This document shows positions 1-11,225 of a DNA stretch of 64,000 bases, piece after piece. Under the pieces are notes generated by a model. It worked only from the letters and a program-made list of their open reading frames with translations. It was not told the origin of the DNA and did not search any database. The position numbers and the translations under genes were made by a program. The stretch's first letter is position 1; each line of letters opens with the position of its first letter. Location: positions 2,790,001 to 2,854,000 of the forward strand of contig CM057141.1 of NCBI GenBank assembly GCA_029964075.1, in the 5' to 3' direction. The stretch is from Patiria pectinifera. Lineage: Eukaryota > Echinodermata > Asteroidea > Valvatida > Asterinidae.

Positions 1-282
1 GCCGAGCTATATGTACATTGTATGCTTGCTCACGATCGGTGCAGAGTTCATATACATGTAGGTAGTGTAGCATATACAGCTAGGATAAGGCGTAGTAAGC
101 ATAATGGCCACAACTATATCATGACAGAATTCATGTTGAACTCGTAATGCCTTTATGCTCGATTGTGTATGGTACCATTCCCTGGTACTCGCGAAGGTCG
201 GAGTATCTGGCAACAGCACTGATTGAATTACTTGATACCTGTTGTCTCAACAGTAGCTTCCAGTGTTGTATGTTTTGAGACC

Positions 283-605
283 GGTCTCGAGACCAGTTTT
301 GCTGGTCTCTGTCTCGGTACCCAATGGTCTCTGTCCCGGTACCCCAAGGTCTCGGTCTCGATACCCCATGGTCTCGGTCTCGGTACCCCATGGTCTCGGT
401 CTCGGTACCCCCATGGTCTCGGTCTCGGTGCCCCATGGTATCGGTCTCGGTGCCCCATGGTCTCGGTACCCCATGGTCTGGGTCTCGGTATCCCCATGGT
501 CTCGGTCTCGGTACCCCCATGGTCTCGGTCTCGGTACCCCATGGTCTCGGTCCGTTGGTCTCGATCTCTGACATTGAAGGTCTCGATATTTGCTGGTCTC
601 GATAT
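283..605. repeat. Minisatellite of GGTCTC-based units
   Basis: Tandem copies of a 22-24 bp unit, roughly GGTCTCGGTCTCGGTACCCC plus CATG or ATG. Units degrade at both edges to plain GGTCTCGAT. Several long overlapping ORFs on both strands are by-products of the repeat. Confidence 0.9.
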
Positions 606-1225
606 TGAGGCCACTAGTTTACAGCATATAGAATCACTAATACTAGAGACGACAAAAAGGGTCAGCAGGGTGTATTTTGATTCTCCTTCCTCTAAAATGT
701 GAAATCAACTTACAACCATTCTTATGAACATTTAAAAATCTGAACTCGACAACAACATGTTGCTTGTCTTTATTAATCACACAAAGTCACTTATATGATC
801 CATTAAGTTAAGTGGGCTCTTCTAATTAAACATGGCCATTATGAAATGCACTTGTTAAGACTCAACTTACATTGGCATGTAAATGGAAAATAACAAACAT
901 GATTCGGGATAGGAGCCAAACCTATCAGCACACTAACCACGGACAAATTATATATGAATGATAATTACATGAACATTTTCAGAACAGTCTCATATCAAAG
1001 ACGAATTATTGTTAAATGTATGTTTTATTGAAGACTTCATATAACTGCATCACTTATGGTTACTTAAAAGTATAACTCTACGGTATCGGACTATATGTAT
1101 TAGACGTAGAGTGCATGTACATGCATATTGCAAATCACACTCTTCCTTTGCCAAAACACAGCCTGTACAAGTATGTCATTATGCAGGTATATATATTTTT
1201 CTTTTTACTTTGTTTTATGTAATTC

Positions 1226-1526
1226 GGTCTCGGTCTCGGTCTTGGACCATCAGGTCTCAGTCTTTGTCCCAAATTCAAGGTCTTGGTCTCGGTCTCGGAC
1301 CTCGAGGTCTCGGTCTCAGTTTCGGCCTCGGACCTCCAGGTCTCGGCCTCAGTCTCGGTCTCGGTCTCGGACCTCGAGGTCTCGGCCTCAGTCTCTGTCT
1401 CGGTCTCGGCCTCAGTCTCGGTCTCGGACCTCGAGGTCTCGGCCTCAGTCTCGGTCTCGGAATCGGACCTCGAGGTCTCGGCCTTGGTCTCGGTCTCGAA
1501 CTCAGTCCAGGTCTCGACTTCAACAC
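1226..1526. repeat. Second GGTCTC minisatellite (GGTCTCGGACCTCGA units)
   Basis: Tandem array of GGTCTCGG, CCTCAGTCTCGG and ACCTCGA submotifs. It shares the GGTCTCGGTCTCGG core with the array at 0.3-0.6 kb but uses a different spacer. Ser-Arg and Pro-Arg ORFs here are artefacts. Confidence 0.9.
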
Positions 1527-1992
1527 TGGACTATATAGCTTCAGGGTCCGTCGGCATTTGTTTGTGTAAAATCAAGTGCGTACCAAGCAATATTATGCTG
1601 GGCGCTTAGGCCTAAAAGGTTCCGAGATAAGCAAACATTTTACTGAACAAATGTAAATAGCTCACTGAAAGACTATAACCTTGAGTTAATAATTCAATGC
1701 ATATAATTAGGGATGTATAGATGAGTCTTTCCATCCATCTTCGTATTGTAGCCCCTAAACAAAGTGACTTTCGACCGGCCATGTTGGCACTGTACTGAAC
1801 CGTCAAAAAATGTTAAAATAACCCTATCAGGACCGGGCACACTAACTCAAAATTAGAATATGTTGTGATTTTTATAATATTTTTAGAAATATTCCTTGGT
1901 AGCTTGGCGATCTGACAGGATAGAAAACACCTTTTGAGCTGGTATGCGCAAGCATACTGGAGATGTAATATATAGGCCTTCGAACCTACCAT

Positions 1993-2271
1993 GGGTCATT
2001 CCATAAATTTGGGGTCCAAAAGTGTGACTTTTCGTGTCCCTGTTACACCTGACCTGTTTAATTTGCCATGCAAGTATCATTAAAATTGACTTCAAACTAT
2101 TTTTGTTTGGCAAAAATGTGTTTGACAGGTACTTTGCTTTACCTAATCACGCTTGGAGATAGAAGGCATTAAAGAATGTGTCATGAATTTACAAAAGCCT
2201 TATATCACATTAAGCATGGACACGAGAAAAGAAAATGGACACCAAATTTATGGAATGACCCAAATAATAAT
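1993..2271. repeat. Foldback element, arms about 45-55 bp
   Basis: GGGTCATTCCATAAATTTGG at 1993 recurs inverted at 2271, and the similarity runs through to TCGTGTCC / GGACACGA. The centre is not inverted. Non-autonomous; family unknown. Confidence 0.6.
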
Positions 2272-2475
2272 CTCTTCATGCAAAAACTGTCACGCAATCG
2301 ATTGAAGCACATTCGAGGTTCTATCGTGGCGCAATTTTGTGATAGATACTTTCACAATTATGTTCTGGATAGTTTAAATTATTTGAGAAATTATGAAAGA
2401 AAAAGGGGGGGTTGGCAAAAACGTTTTTTGTAAAACCCTCTGTCGATAACCATGTACAGTGTATTCGTGCACTTT

Positions 2476-2691
2476 AAAACTCCCTGGTCAGATTGGACCC
2501 GGAATCCAGGTTCTATTTGACACTTTTCTTGGTCAAAATGACACTTTTGCCAAAGTTGCCGGGTCGAAATGACACGGCAAAACGAGTCAGAAAAGTGTCA
2601 TATGACCAGGGCAAGTGTCCATTTTGACACAGTAAAGTGTCAGGCCAAAACAGAGCCCGGATTCCGGTTCAAATCGGACCAGGGACTTTTT
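2476..2691. repeat. Foldback element with AAAGTGTCA-type internal words
   Basis: The left arm (CTCCCTGGTCAGATTGGACC...) and right arm (...GGTTCAAATCGGACCAGGGA) are inverted copies. The centre carries several direct and inverted GACACTTTT words. Confidence 0.65.
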
Positions 2692-2697
2692 GGACGG

Positions 2698-3350
2698 TAC
2701 AGCATGTCCCAATAAACATTGTGCATGAATAAATCGCTGATTGTCCCAAAAGTTGATCCGACTAGCTTATCAAATTTTATAACAATTTCAAGCCTATGGT
2801 CTTGTTTATAATTGGTAAAAAAATCAAAAAAATCCAAATGTGCAAACCAGAGATATCTTTGATTTGGTAAGGCTATGTATTTTCGACCTGTACAATGTTA
2901 TTTCCACACTTAGTATTTGCTTGTATGTACCAATTATTGGGTTATTGGTATGTGTTACGCAGTGCTTGAAATATCGCATGGCCTTTATGTAAAAAGGTTT
3001 TAATTTGTAAATAAATAAAGAAGAAACAGCATAGCTATAGGGTGTTTATTTGATTGTTCATCAAAGAAGATTATTCAAAAGCACGTGGTAACTGCTGTTA
3101 TTGCAAATTACTCGAGCGTCAACGTTGTATACACCCTTTTGACGCTCTTTGCGAACATGCTTAACTAGACTACATGATTCTAAAATCAACGATATCTCTG
3201 GTTTGCATTGATTGATTTTCTTGATATTTTCACCAATTATAAGCAAGACCATAGACTTTCGAATAATATAAAATTTGATAAGCTTGTTTGACCAATTTTT
3301 GAGCAATTCAGTGACTTCTTCATGCACAATGTTTATTGGGACACGCTGTA
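2698..3350. repeat. Foldback element with about 170-bp terminal inverted repeats
   Basis: The left arm, from TACAGCATGTCCCAATAAAC, reappears inverted and ends GTTTATTGGGACACGCTGTA. Arms are roughly 165 bp with a unique centre (about 2863-3177). It adjoins the 2476-2691 element. Confidence 0.7.
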
Positions 3351-3359
3351 TATTGTAAT

Positions 3360-5240
3360 CCTATCATATCACGCCCAACAAGTGTTGCGTCAACATTATT
3401 ATGATTGATGGAAAAATGAATTTAACACACCAGCAACACCTTTACATGCATTTAGCGTTTAGACAATTTTCCTTAATATCAATGAGTATTGTAGCGATGA
3501 TAATGTCTTTCAGGATAAAATAACTAGTGGACAAATTGCGTTTAAAGTTTAAGTTTTCTCCCATATTATGGGGTCTTTTTATTACATCAACAGCTAAAAG
3601 AACCTCCGAAGTGGATCACAAAAAAGTAAATAATAAGGATAGTCTAGCATTGGTAATATCTTATATGCTGTAGGTTGTATTTGAAATGATTTAGCAGTGA
3701 CGTAATAATGACGCTTTATATAAATAGATTATAATAGACGTGACGTGAGTGGTTCCAGAAATAACTGGGCAGCTGCTGCTATATATAGATAGATTGCTGG
3801 ACGCTGTACTATGTGACAAAATGTGCCGTTTAATCGATAACAAAAAAAAGTTGTGCAATTTTTATATTTTTCTGGGATTTAATTAAAAAAGAAATTGATA
3901 AAATAGAAAGTGAAATAATAACGACAGACCGTGTTAAACGAACAACCCAGTAAGCGGTAAACGTGTACCAGACCATTCCTATACTGCGTTGTGTATGTGC
4001 GAACTTACAATTTAAAACAAAAAACAAACAAAAAACTTGAAGATTTTACGAGTGTGTAAATATTAAGTCAGAAAATATTGTTACCGAAAATGGTGACTGT
4101 TTGCTGCTTGGTGTTTTTCGCAGCATGAAGGTAGTTTTTTCATGGATTATTGATAACATCTTTACAGATTTTTACTTTTTCACCTTATTACTATAATTCT
4201 TAACAATGCTGCGATTCCGTTTGCTTATCATAGTTGCGTCAAGTTCGTGACGAAAATGACATAATAGAAATAGACTCGTAACGTAATCGTAGAACAGTTA
4301 AAACTAACGTAACACACACTTTACTTGTTATTAAACCTTATTGCATAAGTACATAATGCAGAAGCGAAAATCCCACATGAAATTCATTGTTCTTTTACGT
4401 TCAAATATAACACAGAATGTGTAATGCAAAAATACAAATATCTCTTGGTCACTCTTACCCGTGAAACCGAATAAAAGGTATTTCACGTGCCTTCGGCGAT
4501 TACACTGCAAATTGCTTATGCTGAATACGAAGTGATGAATCACCGAAACATCCCGAATTCTCGTATCGTTTTAGTCTAAGATGTCCACAATCAAATACAT
4601 TTTGGGGGATAAAAGTTGGCCCGCCATTGTGGCAATTTGAAATCGACAAAAGGGTTGAGATGACGTTATATCTCTCAAAATCCACCAAAAGTATTATAGT
4701 TTGTATTTGAATGAACACTCCACTAAGTTCACATTTCTTTTCATACGAACTACTGCAAATTACACAGACAAACAGCCAGTGTTTGCTGAACGCATAATAT
4801 AGCCTACATCTCATGATTGTAACATCTTTAAGTGGAATTTTCCTCGATCAATTTTTCTGCCTGTTTTTGGCTAATTTGTATTATTTGCAGACATACCATT
4901 TGTATTAATAAAGGTGCTATTATACTTTTATTGGCTTAGTCGTTATCGTAAAGGTTGAATTCACAGAAATAGAATTGCATGCTTAGCCGCATTGGTTTTA
5001 ATATCATACTTTAAAATAGCATACTATCGATGACACTTTTTAACATTACACTAAAACAATTGAATTGAACATAAGAGTTTGACACTCGACTTCCTGTCAT
5101 GTTGACAACTGACCAGCCTTAATATACTTATGTTATGATGAATTGACAAGATACTTTATTTCTTGGTCTTTTTTTGGGGGGGGGGGGATTTGTTGGGCAG
5201 GTTTACACATAAGCAAATGTATCTTTCCCTCGACATAATC
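3360..5240. other. Gene-free AT-rich stretch
   Basis: No exon with splice sites or recognisable product on either strand, only scattered short ORFs and a G-run at about 5178. Nothing further can be supported. Confidence 0.5.
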
Positions 5241-5274
5241 TTTATTGAAATTTCAGCGTATCATGAGATCGTGA

Positions 5275-5572
5275 TCAGCTTTGAAAAGTAGGAAGCGAAG
5301 GCAGAACTTTTACCGTGGGTTGCACACGGTCTATTGGTGTCATGCAAATTTTCATTGGTTTCAATTTAGAATACGCGCCCGTAAAAGGCAACGATGGTTT
5401 GACAAGCTCTAGACTTTTCAACTCGGCAGCAAGTTTTTGACATTTGCATTGCATTCTGGGTATGGACGACAAACAAGCAATACAATTTGTTCTCAAATTT
5501 TTGGGAGCATTGTACCAGTCAGTGTTTAAATTATATAGATTTCTCCAGTATTTTCCGAAATTCTTTGCTAAT
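5275..5572 (-). CDS. Candidate terminal exon of an unrecognised minus-strand gene
   Basis: A minus-strand frame stays open for about 98 codons to a TGA at 5275-5277, and an AATAAA (TTTATT at 5241-5246 on plus) follows 29 bp later. It starts after a plausible TAG acceptor at about 5573 and has no ATG at its 5' end, as expected for a last exon. The product has aromatic and Pro-rich parts (FGKYWRNLYNLNTDWYNAP, LVKPSLPFTGAYSKLKPM, VLPSLPTFQS). I do not recognise it. A second open stretch at about 6045-6245 (YKSATNRDFYTTFNS) might be an upstream exon, but the phases do not join cleanly. Confidence 0.35.
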
Positions 5573-6044
5573 CATAGGCCCTATCCAATATTAGTGCACA
5601 TACATGTAATAAGATAATAGATTCAAAATAAACCGATTTTAAAGCTTGGGGGATTTATTTTGAATTTTGTTTCAAGGTGCCAGTCACCAAGCACATGGAA
5701 ACGAATGTGATTGGTCAGTGTTTGATGAGAGAATATGAGATCCCGACGCTGATTGGCCAATGTTGGCTTTGCCAGCGTCAGGGTCACAGTTCAAGATATA
5801 CTCAAAATCACTGCTGCAGTAATGTGTGCAAAGAATGATCACTCAATTCTGGATAATACGGAATCAAAATAAATCTAAATCTGGTTCCCTTCCCGACATG
5901 TTCACTGGTTCCCCGCCTGACATGTTTGTACGCAAATTGCCTAGTTTGTGTGTCAACTTTACCTGGAATGCATTGCGAATATCAAGTTAGGTTTATTTTA
6001 ATGTACTGTACATGTTCACCTAACATTAGCAGGGCTTGGAGCTC

Positions 6045-6245
6045 CTAATCATGATGAAAAGGCAGGGTCGTGTACACGTATACAGTTGGTGAAAAACACA
6101 CAGCATTATCGTGAGGCCAGTAAAGTCGATTTGAGCTAGGGGTGGAGTTGGAATTAAATGTTGTATAAAAATCACGGTTTGTGGCCGACTTGTAAATATT
6201 CAAATTGTGTCCGACTGCCGTATGTGTGGGCATGTGGTCAGTGTT
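6045..6245 (-). CDS. Possible upstream exon of the same unknown gene
   Basis: An open minus-strand frame of about 65 codons has protein-like composition (TAVGHNLNIYKSATNRDFY, then SSNRLYWPHDNA). Weak GT donors lie near 6100. No homologue is recognised and the junction to the 5.3-5.6 kb exon is unresolved. Confidence 0.2.
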   Translation of the reverse strand, partial: NTDHMPTHTAVGHNLNIYKSATNRDFYTTFNSNSTPSSNRLYWPHDNAVCFSPTVYVYTTLPFHHD

Positions 6246-6569
6246 GTCACAGAGAATGTGTACGTGTATATTTTAAGCCTCTTATGAATTCGACGAATCG
6301 CCTAACATGAAGATAGGATTAACAAAATGTATTAAAACAAAACTAACGGAACATAGCAGCGACTGTTTTTGTTTTGTTTCCTTCGAAAAGTAACTTGATG
6401 ACGTTAATATTGAAATGTATTTAAGTGGTTACCATAATTACGTTTTGGGTCATGTTTGTACAATGTTTTGACTGTCATTGATGCCGTGGACATTAAAACG
6501 AACGTTATGGAGACAAACGTTGCAACATTGCATGTCATGTATGTGTCGTTATTTTGCTTATAAAAATGT

Positions 6570-6920
6570 CTGCAGAATATTATTTTGATCCAAAGAATAA
6601 TGTTCGAAACCTAACCTGTTGAAGTTCAGCTCAGTTGATATAACACTTTTCGAGAAACCAGCGAAAAACTATGCACAACCTTTTGATCACGAAACACGAT
6701 TTCGTCCATAAGACTCTTTATTTTCCAAAAATCAGTCAACTGAATGATCGTTGGTAATGACCTCCATTTTGTTTGATATCTTCTAAATGACAGCAAGCCA
6801 GACGGAATACAGTTATGGTGTGCTTAGTACCAGTACGCTTTTTAAAAAATAATTCGGTAGGAAACTTTTGGGATAAATGCAAATGATCCTATATGCCTTT
6901 AAACCCAGAAGTTGTTTTTT
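6570..6920. repeat. Interspersed repeat (also at 9.16-9.34 kb and 63.5-63.7 kb)
   Basis: The phrase ATGACAGCAAGCCAGACGGA, followed by CTTAGTACCAGTACG and then TTTTGGGATAAATGCAAATG, recurs in the same order at 9,205-9,325 and, more diverged, at 63,572-63,690. A related upstream block (GAGCTCAGTTGATACACTTT) occurs at about 26,980. Confidence 0.6.
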
Positions 6921-7664
6921 TTTTGGGGGGGGGGAGAGATTTACAATTATAATATGATTGAAGAAAATCAGACTGCCATTTGTCACTAGGGGGCGCGCTG
7001 TTTATGAGAGGAACATTATATGTATTTTATTTAATGCATCCTTTATGTCCATTTTTAAAACTTGACCGTTTGGCTGAGATGCTCTTCTATTTTCTCCACT
7101 CCCCATTTTGACAGCTATACTTTTAACCTCTTTTGCATTGTGACAGTTGGACGTCATGATCATTATTTTATTATTTATTTTCAGTAAAGAAATCGGGGGT
7201 GGGAGGGGACTACGCCTCCCTCCGGTCAAAGGTGATTGAGGATGTTATTCTCCCCACCCCCTGCCTGAATCAACCCATCTGCACTGAGACTACACACATC
7301 GAGACGCGTAGACGGTCGTGCTCGGATTTGAAAACATTATGTGGGCACAGCCACATTATTGCACGGGCTTACTTGCATTAATTAACATTTATATATTGTG
7401 TACACTTTTGTTCCAATCGGAAAGCAATTAACAAAACATAACTGTTACATTCAAGATGACCAATACTGCAAAATACATGACTGCAGACACAGCTGCCCAT
7501 CCGATGCACGCAAGGCGAAACATAGAATGCAACATGCAACACCCAAACAGATGATTTTTTCCCCACCCAAATTGGTTCATTACACCCGAAATCCCCTTTG
7601 AAGGAATCACGTGACCAGATCATTCGCATCCCGCCCGGCTTAAGGCCCGACTACCCTCGCCGTA

Positions 7665-7698
7665 TGACGTCAATGCGGGTTGTCGTTGCCATGGCAAC
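7665..7698. promoter_or_regulatory. CRE plus perfect RFX X-box
   Basis: A full CRE palindrome TGACGTCA (7665-7672) is followed 12 bp later by GTTGCCATGGCAAC (7685-7698), a perfect palindromic X-box of the kind RFX factors bind in ciliary promoters; X-box next to a CREB-type site also recalls the MHC II X1/X2 arrangement. The surrounding 7.64-7.9 kb is GC-richer than its flanks. No gene start is assigned; the unknown minus-strand gene below 7.2 kb is one candidate target. Confidence 0.55.
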
Positions 7699-8564
7699 CC
7701 CGGGAGGTGAGGAGACTGGTTTTCAAGCCTGTCCTGGTAAAAAGGGAAAGGGTGCCAAATGAAGGTTGAAATTTGCGCCCGAGGGGTCTGAACCGAGAAG
7801 GACACACGGGACTGTGCTGTGCCTTTGCCCCGTGCACTCTCCTCGTCTCCGACATATACCGCTCCGTGCTCTCGTACCCCTGATCACGATCAACACGCCT
7901 TAGAGAATCTATTTTCCTTTCTTTTTTTGGCAATGTCATTCACCTCATTGCCCAACCACGAATCCTGAAATATACCCAACCGTACGCACACAAACTCTCA
8001 ATCGAGACAAATAAAATAGGCTATCGTTTGCGATGGTTCGCGCGAGTTAATGCATTAACCCCCATACTGCGGGCATGTAGTGAAAGAGCATCAAATGAAG
8101 TGGAAATGTCTGCTCAAAATAAGAAATGGGGGTAATACTGGTCTTATTGTTCTTGCAACCTCCAGGGCTTTGATACCGAGTAAACCTAATTATTATCACC
8201 AACGCCCTTGGAAACGACGGTGAGTGACGCGACCCCCCCCCCCCCCCCTCCCAACCGATTCGTGTGGTGTGTGATGGGAGAAATTACATATAGTGAGGAC
8301 GCCCTCGTTTGACTTCTTACCCTCCGGAACGTGTCCCTGCATCTCCAACAGCCAATCAGCATGAATTTTTTATCGGGTGGTACCAATACCAATTCTGTAG
8401 GCTGTCGTTACCGATTTTTAAAAAAAATATCGTAAATGTTAATTTTTATTGAAAAAAACCCAATAAATGTGTAAAAAAATGTTTTCTTTGCGCAAACCTA
8501 TATAGGCCTATATAATTATCCACTGAAGCCTTAAAACCATGGTTACGTGATCAACTACAATGCA

Positions 8565-9150
8565 TGCTAGGAATTCAGTTATGTTCTCTAAAGGAAGACG
8601 AGAACAGACTCCTAGTCTTCGAAATGGCACGTTTAAGGAAAATAATGGGCCTAAGCAGACAAGACAAAATCAGAAACACCACCATCAGAAAATCGCTAGG
8701 ATTAGGCCTAAAACAATGGACCGATCCAGTAAAAACCACCCCATGGTGTTCTAGCCAATCACAGCCGTGATTTATGTCCGACGTGCGTGCACTAAATTCC
8801 GACGTGCGTGCACGCGCGTATGATGCGCGCGGAAGGAAAATGCAGTGTGGCATTGGAGAGGAGCACCTGTTAATTTGCCCACGTGCGCACTGGGCGGAGC
8901 TAGCTCACTGGATCGGTCCATTAAGACGTCGTAGAATGCATTACACAAAAGCGTCTTCATTGTTACAGACACATAATGCGAATGGACTCTCAAAGACTTC
9001 CATGTATAACATTCAATGGCATGCAAGGACAGATATCAAGACCTTCAACCTAACATCACTAACAAAAGCAAGCAGAACAGCCTAGATAAGAGAGAAATCA
9101 TATGAAGAGGATGGCTTCACTCAGCGTAGTTGGAGCGGACGCCATAAAGT
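8565..9150 (+). mobile_element. Decayed 3' end of a LINE reverse-transcriptase ORF
   Basis: The plus-strand translation contains ENRLLVFEMARLRKIMGL then RQDKIRNTTIRKSLGL, which resembles the C-terminal region just after the RT domain of non-LTR retrotransposons (the xFEMxxLRRxLxxxxxDxxRN pattern). Downstream frames are broken, and the segment ends near RSWSGRHK followed by AAGTAAGTAAG repeats, typical of a LINE tail. A truncated remnant, not functional. Confidence 0.5.
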
Positions 9151-9339
9151 AAGTAAGTGAGATGTTTGACTATTTGTTGGAAATCGCATTTCCTGATTTC
9201 TTCTCATGATATGACAGCAAGCAAGACGGAATAATTTCACGGGGTGTTTAGTACCAGTATGATCTTTAATCCAAGTAAGCTTTTTGGTTAAAACACTTCA
9301 CTTTTGGGACAAACGCAAATGGTCCCATAATTTTGTTTA

Positions 9340-11225
9340 AGATTGCATGCTCAGTACATGTATTATCCATGATGTACTGAATAACTTCCGGCTAGATGCG
9401 AAGAACGTTTCGTGCAAAGAAATTCGTAATAGTCTCCATTTGCCTTTTTTTATTAAAATATAATTACTTTGGTGCAATCTATTTCTGGAAGATGTCGAAC
9501 TATGACGTCACTTGGTCCTACATTTTTGTGACGTCACCAAGACAGTTAAAATAGCCACCATCTGTCCTTAATGGTCGTTTGACCTTATAACCACATGTGA
9601 CGCATGTATCGTCTGTCTTCATTTAGCTCCCTATACCAACCAACGCGTAATACAAGCCATGGTATACGTCAATTAAAATAGTCTGCATTTCAATGATAAA
9701 CTGAACCTCGAATCATAAAAGCAGGCTATATGCACAGGATCAATAATTTATAGGCTATTGGATGCATGGTACAAAAAAAAAGAGTCATAAAATGTCCAGG
9801 AATTCCTTATTATGACAAAACAAAATCTGAAATAAAGATTGCTATTGAGCAGGCCTATTTGAAATCATCGCCCATTAAAAAAGATTTTTGTTACATTTTT
9901 GAATATGAATTTTCAATGCACCTAATAACTTAATCAACAAAGTTAGCTGGTGCCCGCGGGCACCCTTTTTACGTGCGCTACCAATGGAAATCAGTTACGA
10001 GTTCGAAACCCACAAATTGGGCAAAAGTATTCTTTTTCTCTGTAACCACTGAGCTAACCTTTCAAAAGGTTTATGTTATGGACCTTATACTTCAGATTAT
10101 TTTATTTGTATTACTATATCGCGTCTAGTTTGCAAATTTGAACAATTTACGTAACCGAGGAACCATTTATCGCTTGTTGTCGTCGGTTCGTAGTCCCTTA
10201 AATGAAATTAGTAGTAATGTGGCGGTTAATCTGATTTTTTTAAGGGCCCGTGTAATATATTTGTTTTGATGCAATCCTTGGAAATGCACCGTTGTGTCCC
10301 TCATAACATTTTTTTCAATGTACATTTTACCATTTTTAAGGCCATTTTGGTGCCTTTTTGGTTTTTATGATAATGAAACTTTTCATATTCGTGAGCAAAA
10401 GTGTGATGTCATTTTAGGCAGAAACCTCAATGTTACAGCTATTGATGATATTTTTTTTCACTTCCTTTAACCGTACGATTTTTTGAAATGTATAATAAAT
10501 TATAAGTAAAAAGAGCTCCCACTAGCGTTAAAATAGGTCCAGAAACCCTTCCCCTACCCCCTCTTCAAATTTGCAGCACTTGCTCAGCAATTGCAGCGGT
10601 GACCGGTGGCCTGGAAATTTGGGGGAAATGTTGTCGAGTCCGACCATGGAAACCCCTAATAATATACTGGTGTCTCCCCTCCCCTCCCAAAGAAAAAAAT
10701 TCGGGGGGGGGGGGCAGTCTAGACATCTGGTGGTTTAGCTGGGAGAACTGACATATCGCAAGAGGGCGGTATGCAGCGTTAGAAGGCCTACGTCCTAGCC
10801 ACTATGGTCTTAGCCGCTTTTGGCAATTAACTTATATCAGTATACCAGTCATGTACCCAGGTAACGCACCCTGGAGCAACTGCTCTTGGTTGTATAGGCC
10901 TACTCGCTTAAGGAAGTTTTTGGAAGACTCAACAATTTGACAAGGCGACAAGCGATCGAATGGTTCTAGGTTGTTATACGGTGTACTGAAAACACATGAA
11001 AGCCTAATACAAGAACTTTATTTTTTAAGTGCACTGAATTCGGCGTCGCATTTTTGAGCGTCTCATTTTTAAGCTCTGGCAGGGATTATTTTGATGCAAG
11101 ACTTTCATGCAAGACGGCAAGTGCTTATTGTGCACTCGCACTTCTTTTTCTTTCGGTCGGGAGCCCACATAGAGTCGGTCGGAAATGAAAACCAAAGATA
11201 GAAAAAAGGGATGCCCTGAGGCAAT
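9340..11225. other. Gene-free stretch
   Basis: Apart from the SINE head at about 10.0 kb and homopolymer runs (G-run near 10,706), no coding or structural signal was recognised on either strand. Confidence 0.5.
9970..10065 (-). repeat. tRNA-like SINE head fragment
   Basis: On the minus strand a box A-like TTAGCTCAGTGG is followed about 45 bp later by a box B-like GGTTTCGAACTC. No cloverleaf closes, so it is a SINE remnant and not a tRNA gene. Confidence 0.4.

Noticed and set aside
131-702. Overlapping ORFs of 75-159 codons on both strands
   Set aside because: All lie in the GGTCTC minisatellite; the open frames come from the repeat unit.
1111-1609. Ser-Arg-rich 136-codon ORF resembling an SR protein tail
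   Set aside because: Composition arises from the second minisatellite; every frame on both strands is open.
2176-2433. 85-codon ORF
   Set aside because: Overlaps the right arm of a foldback element and ends in a low-complexity Lys/Arg tail.
7670-7939. 89-codon minus ORF over the X-box as a first exon
   Set aside because: A stop codon directly precedes its ATG and no good donor or similarity was found; coding status undecided.
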